A DNA stretch of 64,000 bases, from positions 1,097,330-1,161,329 of the forward strand of contig NZ_KB905370.1 in assembly GCF_000378985.1 (NCBI RefSeq). Reading direction: 5' to 3'. The stretch is from Ensifer sp. BR816 (GTDB taxonomy: Bacteria; Pseudomonadota; Alphaproteobacteria; Rhizobiales; Rhizobiaceae). The position numbers and the translations under genes are program-made. The notes under the pieces were generated by a model. The model did not search any database. It saw nothing but the letters and a program-made list of their open reading frames with translations, and was not told the origin of the DNA. Shown in pieces: positions 25,911 through 35,452 of this stretch. The first letter of the stretch is position 1. The number at the start of each line of letters is the position of its first letter.

Positions 25911-26936
25911 TCAGCAGCCAAAGCGGCTCTGCTCGCTCGTCACCTTCGACTTCACCGCAGCCGATGCCTTGGGATAACGCTTGCTTACCTCGCGCAGGGT
26001 TGCGCAGGCGGTTTCCTTGTTGTCGAGCGCGCCGAGCGACATGCCGAGCTTGAGCAGCATCTCCGGTGCCTTCGGCGACTTGCCATAGGCCTGATGCGCA
26101 TTCAGGAAAGTCTTGGCGGCGTCGCTGTATTTACCCTGGGAATATTGTGCCTCGCCCATCCAGAAACTGGCATCGGCCGCCTTGTCACCCTCCGGGAAGG
26201 CGTCGAGGTAGGAGCGGAATTCCTGCTCGGCCATGCCGTAGTCGCCGGAAAGAACATGGCCATAGGCGGATTGATAAAGATCGCCCGGATTGCTGAGGGC
26301 CGCGGTTTGCTGCTCGTTTCCGGGATTGGCGTTGAGGCCGGCATTGCCCTGATCGGCGACCCCCGTATCGACGCCCGGAAGCGTGGCGTTGGCGCCGGGC
26401 TCGGTTCCCGCGGTTGCCGATACCGGATTGCCGTTCTCGTCGAAGATGATCTGGCCGAGCGTGCTTGGCGGCGGCGCGGTGCCCGCGGCATTCGGGTCGG
26501 CGCTGGCCATCCCCGTGCCGTCCGCCGGCGCGGTCGTCGTCGGGCTATCCGTCACCTCGGGGGTGACGGACGCCTGATCGCTGGACTTCGGCGTTTCGAG
26601 TGCGCCGCTTTTCTTGGAGGAAGACTTGCCGCTTTCCAGATCCTGGAAGCGGAACTCGTTGTCCTCCTGGAACTTCCGGATCTGCTCCTGCATCTGCAGG
26701 AGTTGGAAGCTCATTTCCTCGATACGCCCGTTGAGCGAGCGGATCTGTTCCTCTAGTTGGCCAATCCGGCCGACTTCGGCCGATTGCACCTTCACCACCG
26801 GCAGGTCGCCCTTGCTGGCGGCATCGGCTTGGGTCGCGCGGGCCAGCAGCCCCGAGAGCGGCATGGCATTCGCCGATTGGCCGAGGCCCGCAAGGGCCGC
26901 AAGACCGATCAGCCCCGCCACGACAAATTTCTTCAT
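25911..26936 (-). CDS. cpoB: Tol-Pal system periplasmic protein CpoB (YbgF)
   Basis: A 341-residue periplasmic protein that coordinates Tol-Pal with peptidoglycan synthesis at division in E. coli. The signal peptide is FVVAGLIGLAALAGLGQSANA. A trimerising coiled coil follows (GRIGQLEEQIRSLNGRIEEM and onward, about 35-85). A low-complexity Thr/Ser/Pro linker extends to about 210. C-terminal TPR-like repeats complete it (DLYQSAYGHVLSGDYGMAEQ, ADASFWMGEAQYSQGKYSDA). The linker is longer than in E. coli. The ATG follows AGGACAAATGAG. It lies between pal and tilS, a standard alphaproteobacterial order. Confidence 0.92.
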   Translation of the reverse strand: MKKFVVAGLIGLAALAGLGQSANAMPLSGLLARATQADAASKGDLPVVKVQSAEVGRIGQLEEQIRSLNGRIEEMSFQLLQMQEQIRKFQEDNEFRFQDLESGKSSSKKSGALETPKSSDQASVTPEVTDSPTTTAPADGTGMASADPNAAGTAPPPSTLGQIIFDENGNPVSATAGTEPGANATLPGVDTGVADQGNAGLNANPGNEQQTAALSNPGDLYQSAYGHVLSGDYGMAEQEFRSYLDAFPEGDKAADASFWMGEAQYSQGKYSDAAKTFLNAHQAYGKSPKAPEMLLKLGMSLGALDNKETACATLREVSKRYPKASAAVKSKVTSEQSRFGC

Positions 26937-27078
26937 CTCATTTGTCCTGTTCGATAGATTGTTCCCACCCCGGATCGCGCTCCGCAGTACTTTCCGACGA
27001 TTCCATGAGGCGGGTGCCGCACAGTTTTCCAATTGCTGTGAAAAAGCAACGGAGTTCGGCCAAAGTGTGGTAAAAAAG

Positions 27079-27103
27079 AAAGGGCGGCCCGCGGCCGCCC
27101 TTT
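27079..27103 (-). terminator. pal terminator
   Basis: A perfect stem AAAGGGCGGCC/GGCCGCCCTTT with a 3-nt loop. On the minus strand it is followed by CTTTTTTA, 27 bases past the pal stop. It would separate pal from cpoB. Confidence 0.88.
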
Positions 27104-27129
27104 CAAATTCATCTTAAGTGGCTCGCCTA

Positions 27130-27660
27130 TCAGCTCCCGGCACCACCGAGAACGGTGACGGCACGGCGGTTCTGCGACCAGCAGGAAATGTCGTCGCAAA
27201 CGGCGACCGGCTTTTCCTTGCCGTAGGAGATCGTCCGCATGCGGTTTGCCGGAACGCCGCGGCTGGCGAGATACTCGCGCGTCGCAGCGGCGCGGCGGGC
27301 GCCGAGCGCCAGGTTGTATTCACGCGTGCCGCGCTCGTCGGCGTGGCCTTCGACGGTGATGGCGTAGTTCGGATACTTCGCCAGCCACTGGGCCTGACGG
27401 TCGAGCGTCGCCTGGGCATCCGCACGGATCGAGCTCGAATCGGTATCGAAGAAGATGCGGTCGCCGACATTGACGGTGAAGTCCTGCTGCGAGCCCGGCG
27501 TCGCAGCGCCCGCGCCGAGACCGAGGCCGGCGGCATCGTTCGGCAGGTTCTTCTTGGAAGCGCAGCCGGCAACGGCAAGCGTCATGAAGAGGGCGAGCAT
27601 GACGGGATTGCGGGCAATGGTCTGCATGCGGCTTGCTGCCGGGGTGTCAATTCGGCTCAT
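27130..27660 (-). CDS. pal: peptidoglycan-associated lipoprotein Pal
   Basis: A 176-residue outer-membrane lipoprotein that tethers the outer membrane to peptidoglycan and works with TolB. The lipobox LAVAGC places the lipidated cysteine at residue 33. The OmpA-like domain includes FFDTDSSSIRADAQATLDRQ, VEGHADERGTREYNLALGAR and SYGKEKPVAVCDD, which carry the peptidoglycan-binding Asp and Arg. The ATG follows AAGGAGA by 8 nt. It is separated from tolB upstream by 282 bp that includes a stable hairpin, so it may have its own promoter. Confidence 0.96.
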   Translation of the reverse strand: MSRIDTPAASRMQTIARNPVMLALFMTLAVAGCASKKNLPNDAAGLGLGAGAATPGSQQDFTVNVGDRIFFDTDSSSIRADAQATLDRQAQWLAKYPNYAITVEGHADERGTREYNLALGARRAAATREYLASRGVPANRMRTISYGKEKPVAVCDDISCWSQNRRAVTVLGGAGS

Positions 27661-27903
27661 GGGCCGGGTCTCCTTGAGAAGTGTCTGAATTCACGGTTGC
27701 CAGACTGTAACCGGAAGCGGTTAATTGCTTTTCAACAGGTATGGTTAACAAATCGACAATCTGCGACGGAGGGCCTGCTACAACAGCACTTTGCGGCGAG
27801 AAAGCGGCACATTCGCCGCATTTCCCGCCACAGCTGTGGACACAGCGATCACGATGAATTTGGTCGGAATCACGAATGTGATCGAGTCGTACGTTCTGGA
27901 AGG

Positions 27904-27927
27904 GTGCGGGCGAAAAACCGCCCGCAC
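27904..27927 (+). other. stable hairpin downstream of tolB
   Basis: GTGCGGGCG-aaaaac-CGCCCGCAC: a perfect 9-bp stem. The T5 run follows on the plus strand, opposite to tolB transcription, so it is either a weak tolB terminator or a block to antisense RNA. It lies in the 282-bp pal-tolB gap. Confidence 0.6.
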
Positions 27928-27942
27928 TTTTTCTGTCCCGCG

Positions 27943-29268
27943 CTATTCCATCAGCGGCGACCAGGCCGGATCCGAAGCGAAGCCCTTGGTCTGGATGATC
28001 TGCTCGTTGTAGCCCGTCAGATCGATGGAGTAGAGCTGGGGCCCGCCGGCACCGGCATTCTGGCGGAAGAACATCAGGACGCGGCCGTTCGGTGCCCAGG
28101 TCGGCCCCTCGTTATGGAAACCGGTGGTGAGAATGCGCTCGCCCGAGCCGTCCGGCTTCATCACGCCGATCGAGAACTTGCCGCCCGACTGCTTGGTGAA
28201 GGCGATCAGGTCACCGCGCGGAGACCAGACCGGCGTCGAATAGGAACCGTCGCCGAAGGAAATGCGCGTCTGTCCGGAGCCGTCGGCGCCCATGACGTAG
28301 AGCTGCTGCTTGCCGCCGCGGTCGCTTTCGAAGACCACCCGGCTGCCGTCCGGCGAATAGGAGGGCGAAGTATCGATCGCCGCGGTGTTTGTCAGCCGCG
28401 TCGTCGTGCGTGAGCGCAGGTCCATCGTATAGATGTTGGCGTTGCCTTCCTGCTGCAGGCTCATGATCACCCGCTGCCCGTCCGGCGAGAAGCGCGGCGC
28501 AAAGGTCATGCCCGGGAAGTTGCCGACCACTTCGCGCTGTCCCGTTTCGAGCTGCAGCAGATACACCCGCGGCTGCTGGTTTTCGAAGGACATATAGGTG
28601 ATTTCCTGACGGTTCGGCGAGAAGCGCGGCGTCAGCACGATGTCGTTCGAATTGGTGAGCGCGCGGGCGTTGAAACCGTCCTGGTCCATGATCGCAAGCT
28701 GGCGCTGACGGGCATTCTTCGGACCGCTTTCGGCAACATAGACGATGCGCGTGTCGAAATAGCCTTTTTCGCCGGTGATCCGCTCATAGATCGCATCCGC
28801 GATGATATGGGCGACACGACGCCAGTTTTCCGGCTGGGTGTAGAATTGCTGGCCGAGCATCTGCTGCCCCGCAAACGTGTCCCACAGGCGGAACTCCGCC
28901 TTCAGCCTGCCGTCGCCTTCCTGCGTGACGCGCCCGGTGACGAGCGCCTGCGCATTGATCACCTTCCAGTCCTCGAAGCGAGGAGCGGCGTCCGGGTTGG
29001 CGATCTTCTCGATGAAGGCACCCTTGTCGATCGGTGCGAAAAGCCCGGAGCGCTTGAGGTCGGCGGCGACCACGTCGGAGATCTTCTGGCCGAGCTCACC
29101 CTGGAGGAAGTCGGTGATCGCGACCGGCAGCGGTTCGACGTTACCCTTGTTGATGTTGATCTCGACGCGCGCGTTCACCGGCGAGGCCATGAGCCCGCAG
29201 CTCGCGACAAGCACCATCAGGAGGCGGATAAAATTGCGTCTCAGCATTTCCGTAAAGCCTTTCAGCAT
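27943..29268 (-). CDS. tolB: Tol-Pal periplasmic beta-propeller protein TolB
   Basis: A 441-residue periplasmic protein that binds Pal and TolA. The signal peptide is [18 protein letters not shown]. The N-terminal alpha/beta domain follows ([20 protein letters not shown]). The six-bladed propeller has repeated blades of the form [40 protein letters not shown] and [20 protein letters not shown]. Length is typical. ATG codons at 29268 and 29247 are both possible; the first is kept. It directly follows tolA (63-bp gap) in the tolQRAB operon. Confidence 0.95.
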   Translation of the reverse strand: MLKGFTEMLRRNFIRLLMVLVASCGLMASPVNARVEININKGNVEPLPVAITDFLQGELGQKISDVVAADLKRSGLFAPIDKGAFIEKIANPDAAPRFEDWKVINAQALVTGRVTQEGDGRLKAEFRLWDTFAGQQMLGQQFYTQPENWRRVAHIIADAIYERITGEKGYFDTRIVYVAESGPKNARQRQLAIMDQDGFNARALTNSNDIVLTPRFSPNRQEITYMSFENQQPRVYLLQLETGQREVVGNFPGMTFAPRFSPDGQRVIMSLQQEGNANIYTMDLRSRTTTRLTNTAAIDTSPSYSPDGSRVVFESDRGGKQQLYVMGADGSGQTRISFGDGSYSTPVWSPRGDLIAFTKQSGGKFSIGVMKPDGSGERILTTGFHNEGPTWAPNGRVLMFFRQNAGAGGPQLYSIDLTGYNEQIIQTKGFASDPAWSPLME

Positions 29269-29331
29269 TTCGTTTTCCGGGTAAGGTCAGGAAAGCCTGC
29301 GTGCTGTCGCCTGCATCCCGCCCCAACCTAA

Positions 29332-30402
29332 CTAGAGCATTGAGCTCGGGTCGAAATTGACGACGACCTCGCTCCACGAATCGTATTTGTCGGCCGGCAG
29401 TCCCGTGAAGGGCGCGGATTTCAAGATGGCGCGGCGTGCACCGCCCATCAGCGCCCGGCGTGCTGCGTCGGAACCGCCCGTCGCCTCGACTTCCGGCTCG
29501 CCGATCAGTTCGCCGTTCTGGTCGAGCCGCATCGTCACCTTGATCCGCACGTCGGTCGCATCGGCCATGCCGGGAATGATCGACCAATTGTTCTGGATCT
29601 GACCGCGCAGCGCGTCCATTTCGCTCTGCGAAAGGGTGTTGCCGCTCGTCGTCTTCTTGCCGCCGAGCGCTGCCTCCTCGGTCGAGCGCTTGGCGCCGCC
29701 GCCGGAGGAATCCTGCTTGTTGAGCAGCGCCGCGATCTCGTCGGCGTTGAAGTCGCTCTCCTTCTGGGAGGACGCCTTCTTCTGCTCCTTCTTGGTCTCT
29801 TCCTTCTTGCGCTCCGGCGTCTTGGCCGTCTGCGCCGGCTTTTCGACCTTCGGCTTCACCTGCGGTGTCGGCACCTTGTCCGGCAACGCCTCGGCCTCGG
29901 GGTTCTCGGCGGGCTGTTCCTCGGCTGGCGCCGGTTCCGGTTTGGTGTCCGGCTTCACGTCCTGTTTCGGCTCTGGCAGCGCCGCGACTTCGGTCGCGGG
30001 TTCCGAGGCAGGCTTCGTTTCCTCGACCTTCTCGATCTCTTCCTTCACCGGGTCGGGTGTCGGCGGAGCCTTCTCGGTTTTTTGCGGGGCAGCCGCAGAT
30101 TCGTTCTCGACAGGCTTGCTTTCAGGCTTCGGCGGCGTCTTCAGGTCGACGTCGTTGTCGCCGATATTCTCGGCGTTCTCGACCGGCGTCGGCTTCTTGG
30201 TCGGGACGGGCGAAGCCTTTTCCTTAGCCGGCGCCTTCTTGTCGCCCTGCTGGATCTGGGTCATGTCGGTGATCGGCACGATGTCGACCGGCAGCGCCTC
30301 GACATCCGCGACCTCGAATTCGGCCGGGCTGCCAAGCGACACCAGCGCCCAGGTCAGGACCAGGGCGTGGAGGACAGCAGATGTAGCAAGACCGCCCTTC
30401 AT
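29332..30402 (-). CDS. tolA: Tol-Pal inner-membrane spanning protein TolA
   Basis: A 356-residue protein that links the TolQR motor to TolB and Pal. A single N-terminal membrane helix (SAVLHALVLTWALVSLG) carries the conserved His for TolQ contact. The middle is long, Lys/Glu/Pro-rich and low-complexity (about 45-235), and may reach across the periplasm. The C-terminal domain is the TolA/TonB-like fold with SQSEMDALRGQIQNNWSIIP and RALMGGARRAILKSAPFTGL. The start lies 9 nt after the tolR stop. The repeat-rich middle is Pro-rich where E. coli TolA is Ala/Lys-rich. Confidence 0.93.
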   Translation of the reverse strand: MKGGLATSAVLHALVLTWALVSLGSPAEFEVADVEALPVDIVPITDMTQIQQGDKKAPAKEKASPVPTKKPTPVENAENIGDNDVDLKTPPKPESKPVENESAAAPQKTEKAPPTPDPVKEEIEKVEETKPASEPATEVAALPEPKQDVKPDTKPEPAPAEEQPAENPEAEALPDKVPTPQVKPKVEKPAQTAKTPERKKEETKKEQKKASSQKESDFNADEIAALLNKQDSSGGGAKRSTEEAALGGKKTTSGNTLSQSEMDALRGQIQNNWSIIPGMADATDVRIKVTMRLDQNGELIGEPEVEATGGSDAARRALMGGARRAILKSAPFTGLPADKYDSWSEVVVNFDPSSML

Positions 30403-30411
30403 GTCCGGGGA

Positions 30412-30864
30412 TCACTTTTCCTGTTCTTGAAGCGTTACCAGCCCGAGATTCTTGAAGCCGGCCGCAGAGATGCGCGCCATGACCTTCATCACCGTGCCGT
30501 AGTCGGCATTGGTGTCGCCGCGCACATAGATGCGCTCGTTGTAGCCCGTCGTGGCGATCGCCTCGAGCTTCGGAACGACCTCGTCGATGCCGATCGGCGT
30601 CTCCTGCAGGAAGATTTCGCCGGCCGGATTGACCGAGACCGTGATCGGCTGGGTGTCGGCGTTCATCGCCTTCGCCTGCGTTTCCGGCAGGTCGATCGGC
30701 ACGCCCACGGTCATCATCGGGGCTGCCACCATGAAGATGATCAGGAGCACCAGCATGACGTCGACCAGCGGCGTGACGTTGATTTCGCTGATCGTGCCGC
30801 CCTTGCCTCTACGTCGACGGCGTCCGCCGCCCGATCCCTTGGCTCCGCCTACTGCCATACCCAT
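30412..30864 (-). CDS. tolR: Tol-Pal proton-channel subunit TolR
   Basis: A 150-residue ExbD/TolR-type protein. A basic Gly/Arg-rich N-terminus (GGAKGSGGGRRRRRGKGG) precedes the membrane helix PLVDVMLVLLIIFMVAAPMM. That helix contains the proton-carrying Asp in the motif NVTPLVDVMLVLLIIFMV. The periplasmic domain follows (VSVNPAGEIFLQETPIG). It pairs with TolQ to use the proton motive force. GGAGA lies before the ATG; a second in-frame ATG two codons on is an alternative. It sits between tolQ and tolA in an operon. Confidence 0.95.
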   Translation of the reverse strand: MGMAVGGAKGSGGGRRRRRGKGGTISEINVTPLVDVMLVLLIIFMVAAPMMTVGVPIDLPETQAKAMNADTQPITVSVNPAGEIFLQETPIGIDEVVPKLEAIATTGYNERIYVRGDTNADYGTVMKVMARISAAGFKNLGLVTLQEQEK

Positions 30865-30891
30865 CCGCGTCGTCTCCGTGCTCGAAGGTCG

Positions 30892-31614
30892 TTATTGCGC
30901 GGCCTGGCGCGAAGAAGGCTGCAGCTTCTCGTCGATCTGCCGCGACAGGATGGCGGAGAACTCGTCGGCGAAAGCTTCCATGCGGGCACTAAGCTTGCCG
31001 GCGTCGGCAGTGAACTTGTTATAGGCAATAACCGCGGGAATAGCGGCGAGCAGACCGATGGCGGTCGCCAGCAGCGCCTCGGCGATACCCGGCGCAACGA
31101 CGGCGAGGTTCGTCGATTTCGAGCCGGCGATCGCCTGGAACGATGTCATGATGCCGACCACCGTGCCGAAGAGGCCGATGAAGGGGGCGGCCGAACCGAT
31201 CGTCGCGAGCGAGCCGAGCCGAGCCTCGAGCGATTCGGATTCGCGGGCAAGCGTCACGTCCATGGCACGGTCGATGCGCATCTGCAGGCCGATCGGCGAG
31301 CGTGCTCCGCGTTCGAAGCTCTTCTTCCATTCGCGCATCGCCGAGACGAAGATCGCGCCCATCCCGGCCGTCTGCCGATCGGAAAGGGTACGGTAGAGTT
31401 CCTCGAGCGACTGGCCGGACCAGAAGACCTGCTCGAAATTGTCGAGCTGACGGCGAACGCGCCCATAGTTCAGCGACTTGTCGACCACGATCGCCCAGGT
31501 CCAGACCGAAGCTGCAATCAGCCCCAGCATGACCAGCTTGACGACCAAGCCTGCTTGCATGAACAGCGACCAGAGGGTCACATCGCTCGTCGCGGCCAAT
31601 CCAACCTGTTCCAT
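30892..31614 (-). CDS. tolQ: Tol-Pal motor protein TolQ
   Basis: A 240-residue ExbB/TolQ/MotA-family protein, the stator that couples proton flow to TolA movement. Three membrane segments are visible: FMQAGLVVKLVMLGLIAASV near the N-terminus, then the C-terminal pair LGSLATIGSAAPFIGLFGTV and ALLATAIGLLAAIPAVIAYN. The start MEQVGLAATSDV is used at 31614. Longer TTG/GTG starts upstream add non-conserved sequence. It heads the tolQRAB set. In many rhizobia ybgC lies just upstream; here ku-ligD intervene on the other strand. Confidence 0.95.
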   Translation of the reverse strand: MEQVGLAATSDVTLWSLFMQAGLVVKLVMLGLIAASVWTWAIVVDKSLNYGRVRRQLDNFEQVFWSGQSLEELYRTLSDRQTAGMGAIFVSAMREWKKSFERGARSPIGLQMRIDRAMDVTLARESESLEARLGSLATIGSAAPFIGLFGTVVGIMTSFQAIAGSKSTNLAVVAPGIAEALLATAIGLLAAIPAVIAYNKFTADAGKLSARMEAFADEFSAILSRQIDEKLQPSSRQAAQ

Positions 31615-31993
31615 CGATCTCAGTCCCCGAATCCAAACACCCGGCAGGAGCAACGCATGCTCGTGACCGGGTCGCCCAAACGTCCTGCTGCAAAATGCCC
31701 CGGCATCGCCGCCGTTCGCGGCATTGCGATCTACTCGCCTTAGCCTGCCTTCTTGCCGTCAATTTTGGTCAAAGGATGACGTGCACTGCACAAATCCTGA
31801 TACACAGATAAAGACACTATTATCGTTAAGGGAGTGTTACCGGATCGGCGCCTCACCGGAAGGTGCGGCGCGGAACTTCGCCACAGCTCGTACGTTTCCG
31901 GACCATGGGCGCTGAAACCTGCAGACGACCGAGGCGAAACCGTCGCGATCAATCGACCGCAAGGATGCGGCCGCGGCAGTGCGGGGCATAGCG
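31615..31993. other. divergent promoter region tolQ / ku
   Basis: 379 bp between divergent genes. No coding sequence is supported. The part at 31770-31830 is AT-rich and is a plausible promoter zone for both sides; no clear repeat or hairpin stands out. Confidence 0.5.
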
Positions 31994-32848
31994 ATGGCGG
32001 CGCGCGCGCTCTGGAAAGGACAGCTTCGCCTGTCGCTGGTCTCGATCGGGGTCGAGCTGTTCAGTGCCACCCGCTCCGGGTCGAGCATTTCCTTTCGGCA
32101 AATCCATGAGCCGTCCGGCAAACCGGTCCACTACGAGAAAGTGGTCGAAGGCGTCGGGCCGGTCGACGTCGACGACATCGTCAAGGGTTTTGAGTACGAG
32201 GACGACCGATACGTCCTGCTCGACCCCGAGGAGATCGATGCGATCAAACTCGAGACCAAGAAGACGCTGGAACTCGTTCAGTTCGTCGATGTCGGCGAGA
32301 TTCCTCCGCTCTATTTCGACAAACCCTACTACCTCGTCCCGGCAGACGACCTGGCAGAGGATGCCTATCGCGTCGTCCGCGATGCACTCAAGTCGGCGAA
32401 CAAGATCGGGCTCGGTCAACTGACATTGCGGGGCCGGGAATATCTCGTCGCCGTGAAACCCTGCGGCGACGGCCTCCTCCTGGAAACGCTGCGGTATGCC
32501 GACGAGTTGCGGAAGGCCGACCCGATGTTCTCGGAGATATCCGGCAGGAAAGCCGACAAGGAACTGCTGGAGGTCGCCGCGGCGCTGATCGAGAAGAAGA
32601 CCGCTCCCTTCGACGCGGACGCCTTCAAGGACAATTATGCGGCAGCGCTCCGGGATCTCGTGAAACGCAAGATGAAGGGCAAGACGGCCCGTGTCGAAGT
32701 CGAGGAAGGCGATCGGCCTCCGCGCCGCAGCGACAACGTCGTCGACCTTATGGCCGCCCTGAAGAAGAGCCTCGAAGGCAACGAACCGAAGAAGAAGCAG
32801 GCAAAGTCGCAAGCGTCTTCGCGCCGCAGCCGGCGGAAATCGGCGTGA
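31994..32848 (+). CDS. ku: Ku protein (non-homologous end joining)
   Basis: A 284-residue bacterial Ku homodimer subunit that binds DNA double-strand ends and recruits LigD. The N-terminus MAARALWKGQLRLSLVSIGV is diagnostic. Other Ku-core segments are ISFRQIHEPSGKPVHYEKVV, VGEIPPLYFDKPYYLVP and the bridge-region GLGQLTLRGREYLVAVKPCG. The C-terminal tail is lysine and arginine rich (PKKKQAKSQASSRRSRRK), as in Ku proteins that thread inward on DNA. The start lies 15 nt into a longer frame; the ribosome binding site is weak. It is 9 bases upstream of ligD, forming a two-gene operon opposite to tol and ybgC. Confidence 0.95.
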   Translation: MAARALWKGQLRLSLVSIGVELFSATRSGSSISFRQIHEPSGKPVHYEKVVEGVGPVDVDDIVKGFEYEDDRYVLLDPEEIDAIKLETKKTLELVQFVDVGEIPPLYFDKPYYLVPADDLAEDAYRVVRDALKSANKIGLGQLTLRGREYLVAVKPCGDGLLLETLRYADELRKADPMFSEISGRKADKELLEVAAALIEKKTAPFDADAFKDNYAAALRDLVKRKMKGKTARVEVEEGDRPPRRSDNVVDLMAALKKSLEGNEPKKKQAKSQASSRRSRRKSA

Positions 32849-32857
32849 GGACGATCC

Positions 32858-35446
32858 ATGGCCGCGCGCAGCCAACCGCTTTCCGAATACAATCGGCGCC
32901 GCGATTTTACGAAGACGCGCGAACCGAAGGGTGCAGTTGTTCACACACGGCCCGGAGACAAGCGCTTTCTCGTCCAGAAGCACGACGCAACCCGGCTTCA
33001 CTATGATTTTCGCCTCGAATGGGAGGGCGTGCTGAAGAGCTGGGCGGTCACCCGCGGGCCGAGCCTCAATCCGGAGGACAAGCGCCTCGCTATCCGCACC
33101 GAGGATCATCCGCTCGCCTATGGCGACTTCGAAGGCACGATCCCGGAAGGCGAATACGGCGGCGGCACGGTCATGCTCTGGGACACCGGATGGTGGGAGC
33201 CGGAAGATGATCCCGCCAAGGGCTTGAAGAAGGGCAAGCTCGCCTTCCGCCTGCACGGCAGCCGCATGAAGGGCGGCTGGGCGCTCGTGCGCATGCGTCC
33301 GCGCGACGGCGAAAAGCGGGAAAGCTGGCTGCTGGTCAAGCAGGACGACGATAGCGCGTCAGAGGACGGCGAGAGCCTGATAAAACAGCACGTGGTGAGC
33401 GTGCGGACCGGCCGAACGATGGACGAGATCGCCGAAGGCCAGGGCGAAAAACGCGCGCGTGTCTGGCACTCCAACAAGAGTACCGCCGCCAATCTCAAGG
33501 CGGGCGCAGTTGCGCAAGAGGGCGGGAGCAGCAAGCGTTCGGCGCGAAAATCCTCCGGCAAGCCACCTGCCTTCCGGCCGCCGCAGCTCGCGACCCTGGT
33601 GACGAAAGCACCCACCGGCGACGACTGGCTGAATGAAGCCAAGTTCGATGGCTACCGCCTGATGGCGGCCGTCGGCGGAGGGACCGCGCGCTGCTATACG
33701 CGCAACGGCCTCGACTGGACCGAAAAGTTTCCGGCAATCGCTGCGGCGTTGTCGGAACTGGATTGCGGCTCCGCCCTGATCGACGGCGAAGTGGTGGCAC
33801 TGGCGGACGAAGGGTCGAGTTTCTCCGCCTTGCAGAAGGCCTTGAGGACCGGTGCGAGCACGCGCTTCTACGCCTTCGACCTGATCGAGCTCGACGGCAA
33901 GGACCTGAGCCGCAAGCCGCTCCTCGAAAGGAAGGAGAAGCTGAAGGCGCTGCTCGGCTCGCTCGGTACCACGGCGACCGTGCAATTCAGCGAGCATATC
34001 CGCGGGAACGGCGAGCACGTGCTCGCGGCGATGTGCAAGGCCGGGCAGGAAGGCATCATCGCCAAGGAGGCGAAGGCCCCCTATCGCAGCGGCCGCACAC
34101 GAAGCTGGCTGAAGGTGAAATGCACGAAGCGCCAGGAGTTCGTCATCGGCGGCTACACCCCCTCGACCAAGAAGGGGCGTGCCTTCGCCTCGCTGCTCCT
34201 CGGCACGTTCGAGGGCGGCAAGCTGATCTATCGGGGCGGCGTCGGCACCGGCTTCGGCGAAAAGGTGATGGAGACGCTTGCCGCCGCCTTTGTGAAGCGC
34301 AAGCGCCAGACGCCGCCCTTCGATCAAGTGCCACGGGAAAGGAGCCGGGATGCCGTCTGGCTAAAGCCAGACCTTGTGGCGGAGGTGGATTTCGCGGAAT
34401 TTACCGCTGACGGGCATATCCGCCACGGATCGTTCGAAGGATTGCGCGACGACAAGGAGGCCAAGGCCGTGAAGCTCGAAACACCGAAGCCGACAGAGGC
34501 GACGTCAAAGACCGGCAGGAGCAAGGCCTCGTCAACGAGCAGGGCAGGACATGGCGGCGACGATGTCGTCGGCGTCCGCATCTCACATCCCGATCGGATC
34601 CTCTTCCAGGGCCAGGGCATCACCAAGATCGACCTTGCCCGCTACTATGCGGTGGTCGCGGAGCGGATGCTCCCCCTTGTCGCCGGCCATCCCCTATCCC
34701 TGGTGCGCTGTCCGCAGGGCGGCCAGCGGCATTGCTTCTACCAGAAGCACGCCAGCGATGGTTTCCCCGATGACATCCGGGAAGTACCGATCGAGGAATC
34801 GTCCGGCGGCACCGAAAACTACATGTATGTGCGCGATCCCAAGGGCCTGGTCGCCGCCGTGCAGATGGGCACGCTCGAATTTCACATCTGGGGTGCGACG
34901 ATCGACAGGTTGGAAACGCCCGACCGGCTGGTCTTCGACTTCGACCCCGATCCGAGCGTCGATTTCAAGACCGTGAAAAGCGCCGCGATTGCCTTGCGCG
35001 ACGAACTCGCGGACATCGGTCTGCAATCCTTCGCGCTCGTCACCGGCGGCAAAGGCGTTCATGTCGTCGTGCCGCTCGTCCGGCGGGCGGCATGGGATGA
35101 CGCCAAGAGCTTCGCCAAGGCCGTGGCGCAGAACATCGCCGATCGCGATCCGGATCATTTCGTTGCCACCATGTCGAAGGCGAAGCGCAAGGGGCGGATC
35201 TTCATCGACTGGCTGAGAAACGAGCGCGGCGCCACGGCGATCGCCCCCTATTCCAGCCGCGCCCGCGAAGGCGGACCGATCGCCACCCCGGTCGGATGGG
35301 ACGAGCTCGAACGGCTGGATGCGGCCAACACCTTCCGCATCGGCGATATCCTCGAGCGCATCGAAGCGGGCACGGACCCCTGGCGCGAGATCGGCAAGGT
35401 CAAGCAATCGCTGACGAAGAAGATGCTGGACTCGGTCGTGAAGTAG
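32858..35446 (+). CDS. ligD: multifunctional DNA ligase D
   Basis: An 862-residue NHEJ enzyme with domain order PE-LIG-POL. The phosphoesterase domain (about 10-165) retains H42, H48, D50, R52, H84 and Y88, the same numbers as in Pseudomonas LigD. The ATP-dependent ligase domain has the adenylated lysine K262 in KFDG, with EGIIAKEAKAPYRSGRTRSW further on. The primase-polymerase domain (about 565-860) has catalytic DFDPD at 694-698 and SGGTENYMYVRDPKGLVAAV. A Lys/Ser/Thr linker precedes POL. Every active site appears intact. GGACG lies 9 nt before the start, next to ku. Confidence 0.96.
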   Translation: MAARSQPLSEYNRRRDFTKTREPKGAVVHTRPGDKRFLVQKHDATRLHYDFRLEWEGVLKSWAVTRGPSLNPEDKRLAIRTEDHPLAYGDFEGTIPEGEYGGGTVMLWDTGWWEPEDDPAKGLKKGKLAFRLHGSRMKGGWALVRMRPRDGEKRESWLLVKQDDDSASEDGESLIKQHVVSVRTGRTMDEIAEGQGEKRARVWHSNKSTAANLKAGAVAQEGGSSKRSARKSSGKPPAFRPPQLATLVTKAPTGDDWLNEAKFDGYRLMAAVGGGTARCYTRNGLDWTEKFPAIAAALSELDCGSALIDGEVVALADEGSSFSALQKALRTGASTRFYAFDLIELDGKDLSRKPLLERKEKLKALLGSLGTTATVQFSEHIRGNGEHVLAAMCKAGQEGIIAKEAKAPYRSGRTRSWLKVKCTKRQEFVIGGYTPSTKKGRAFASLLLGTFEGGKLIYRGGVGTGFGEKVMETLAAAFVKRKRQTPPFDQVPRERSRDAVWLKPDLVAEVDFAEFTADGHIRHGSFEGLRDDKEAKAVKLETPKPTEATSKTGRSKASSTSRAGHGGDDVVGVRISHPDRILFQGQGITKIDLARYYAVVAERMLPLVAGHPLSLVRCPQGGQRHCFYQKHASDGFPDDIREVPIEESSGGTENYMYVRDPKGLVAAVQMGTLEFHIWGATIDRLETPDRLVFDFDPDPSVDFKTVKSAAIALRDELADIGLQSFALVTGGKGVHVVVPLVRRAAWDDAKSFAKAVAQNIADRDPDHFVATMSKAKRKGRIFIDWLRNERGATAIAPYSSRAREGGPIATPVGWDELERLDAANTFRIGDILERIEAGTDPWREIGKVKQSLTKKMLDSVVK

Positions 35447-35452
35447 GACGTC

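Noticed and set aside
27904..27932. Hairpin after tolB as a standard terminator for tolB
   Set aside because: The T-run is on the opposite strand from tolB transcription; recorded as a hairpin only.
29636..30430. Ser/Phe/Gly-rich plus-strand frame opposite tolA
   Set aside because: A shadow of the Lys/Glu/Pro-rich TolA linker read in the opposite sense.
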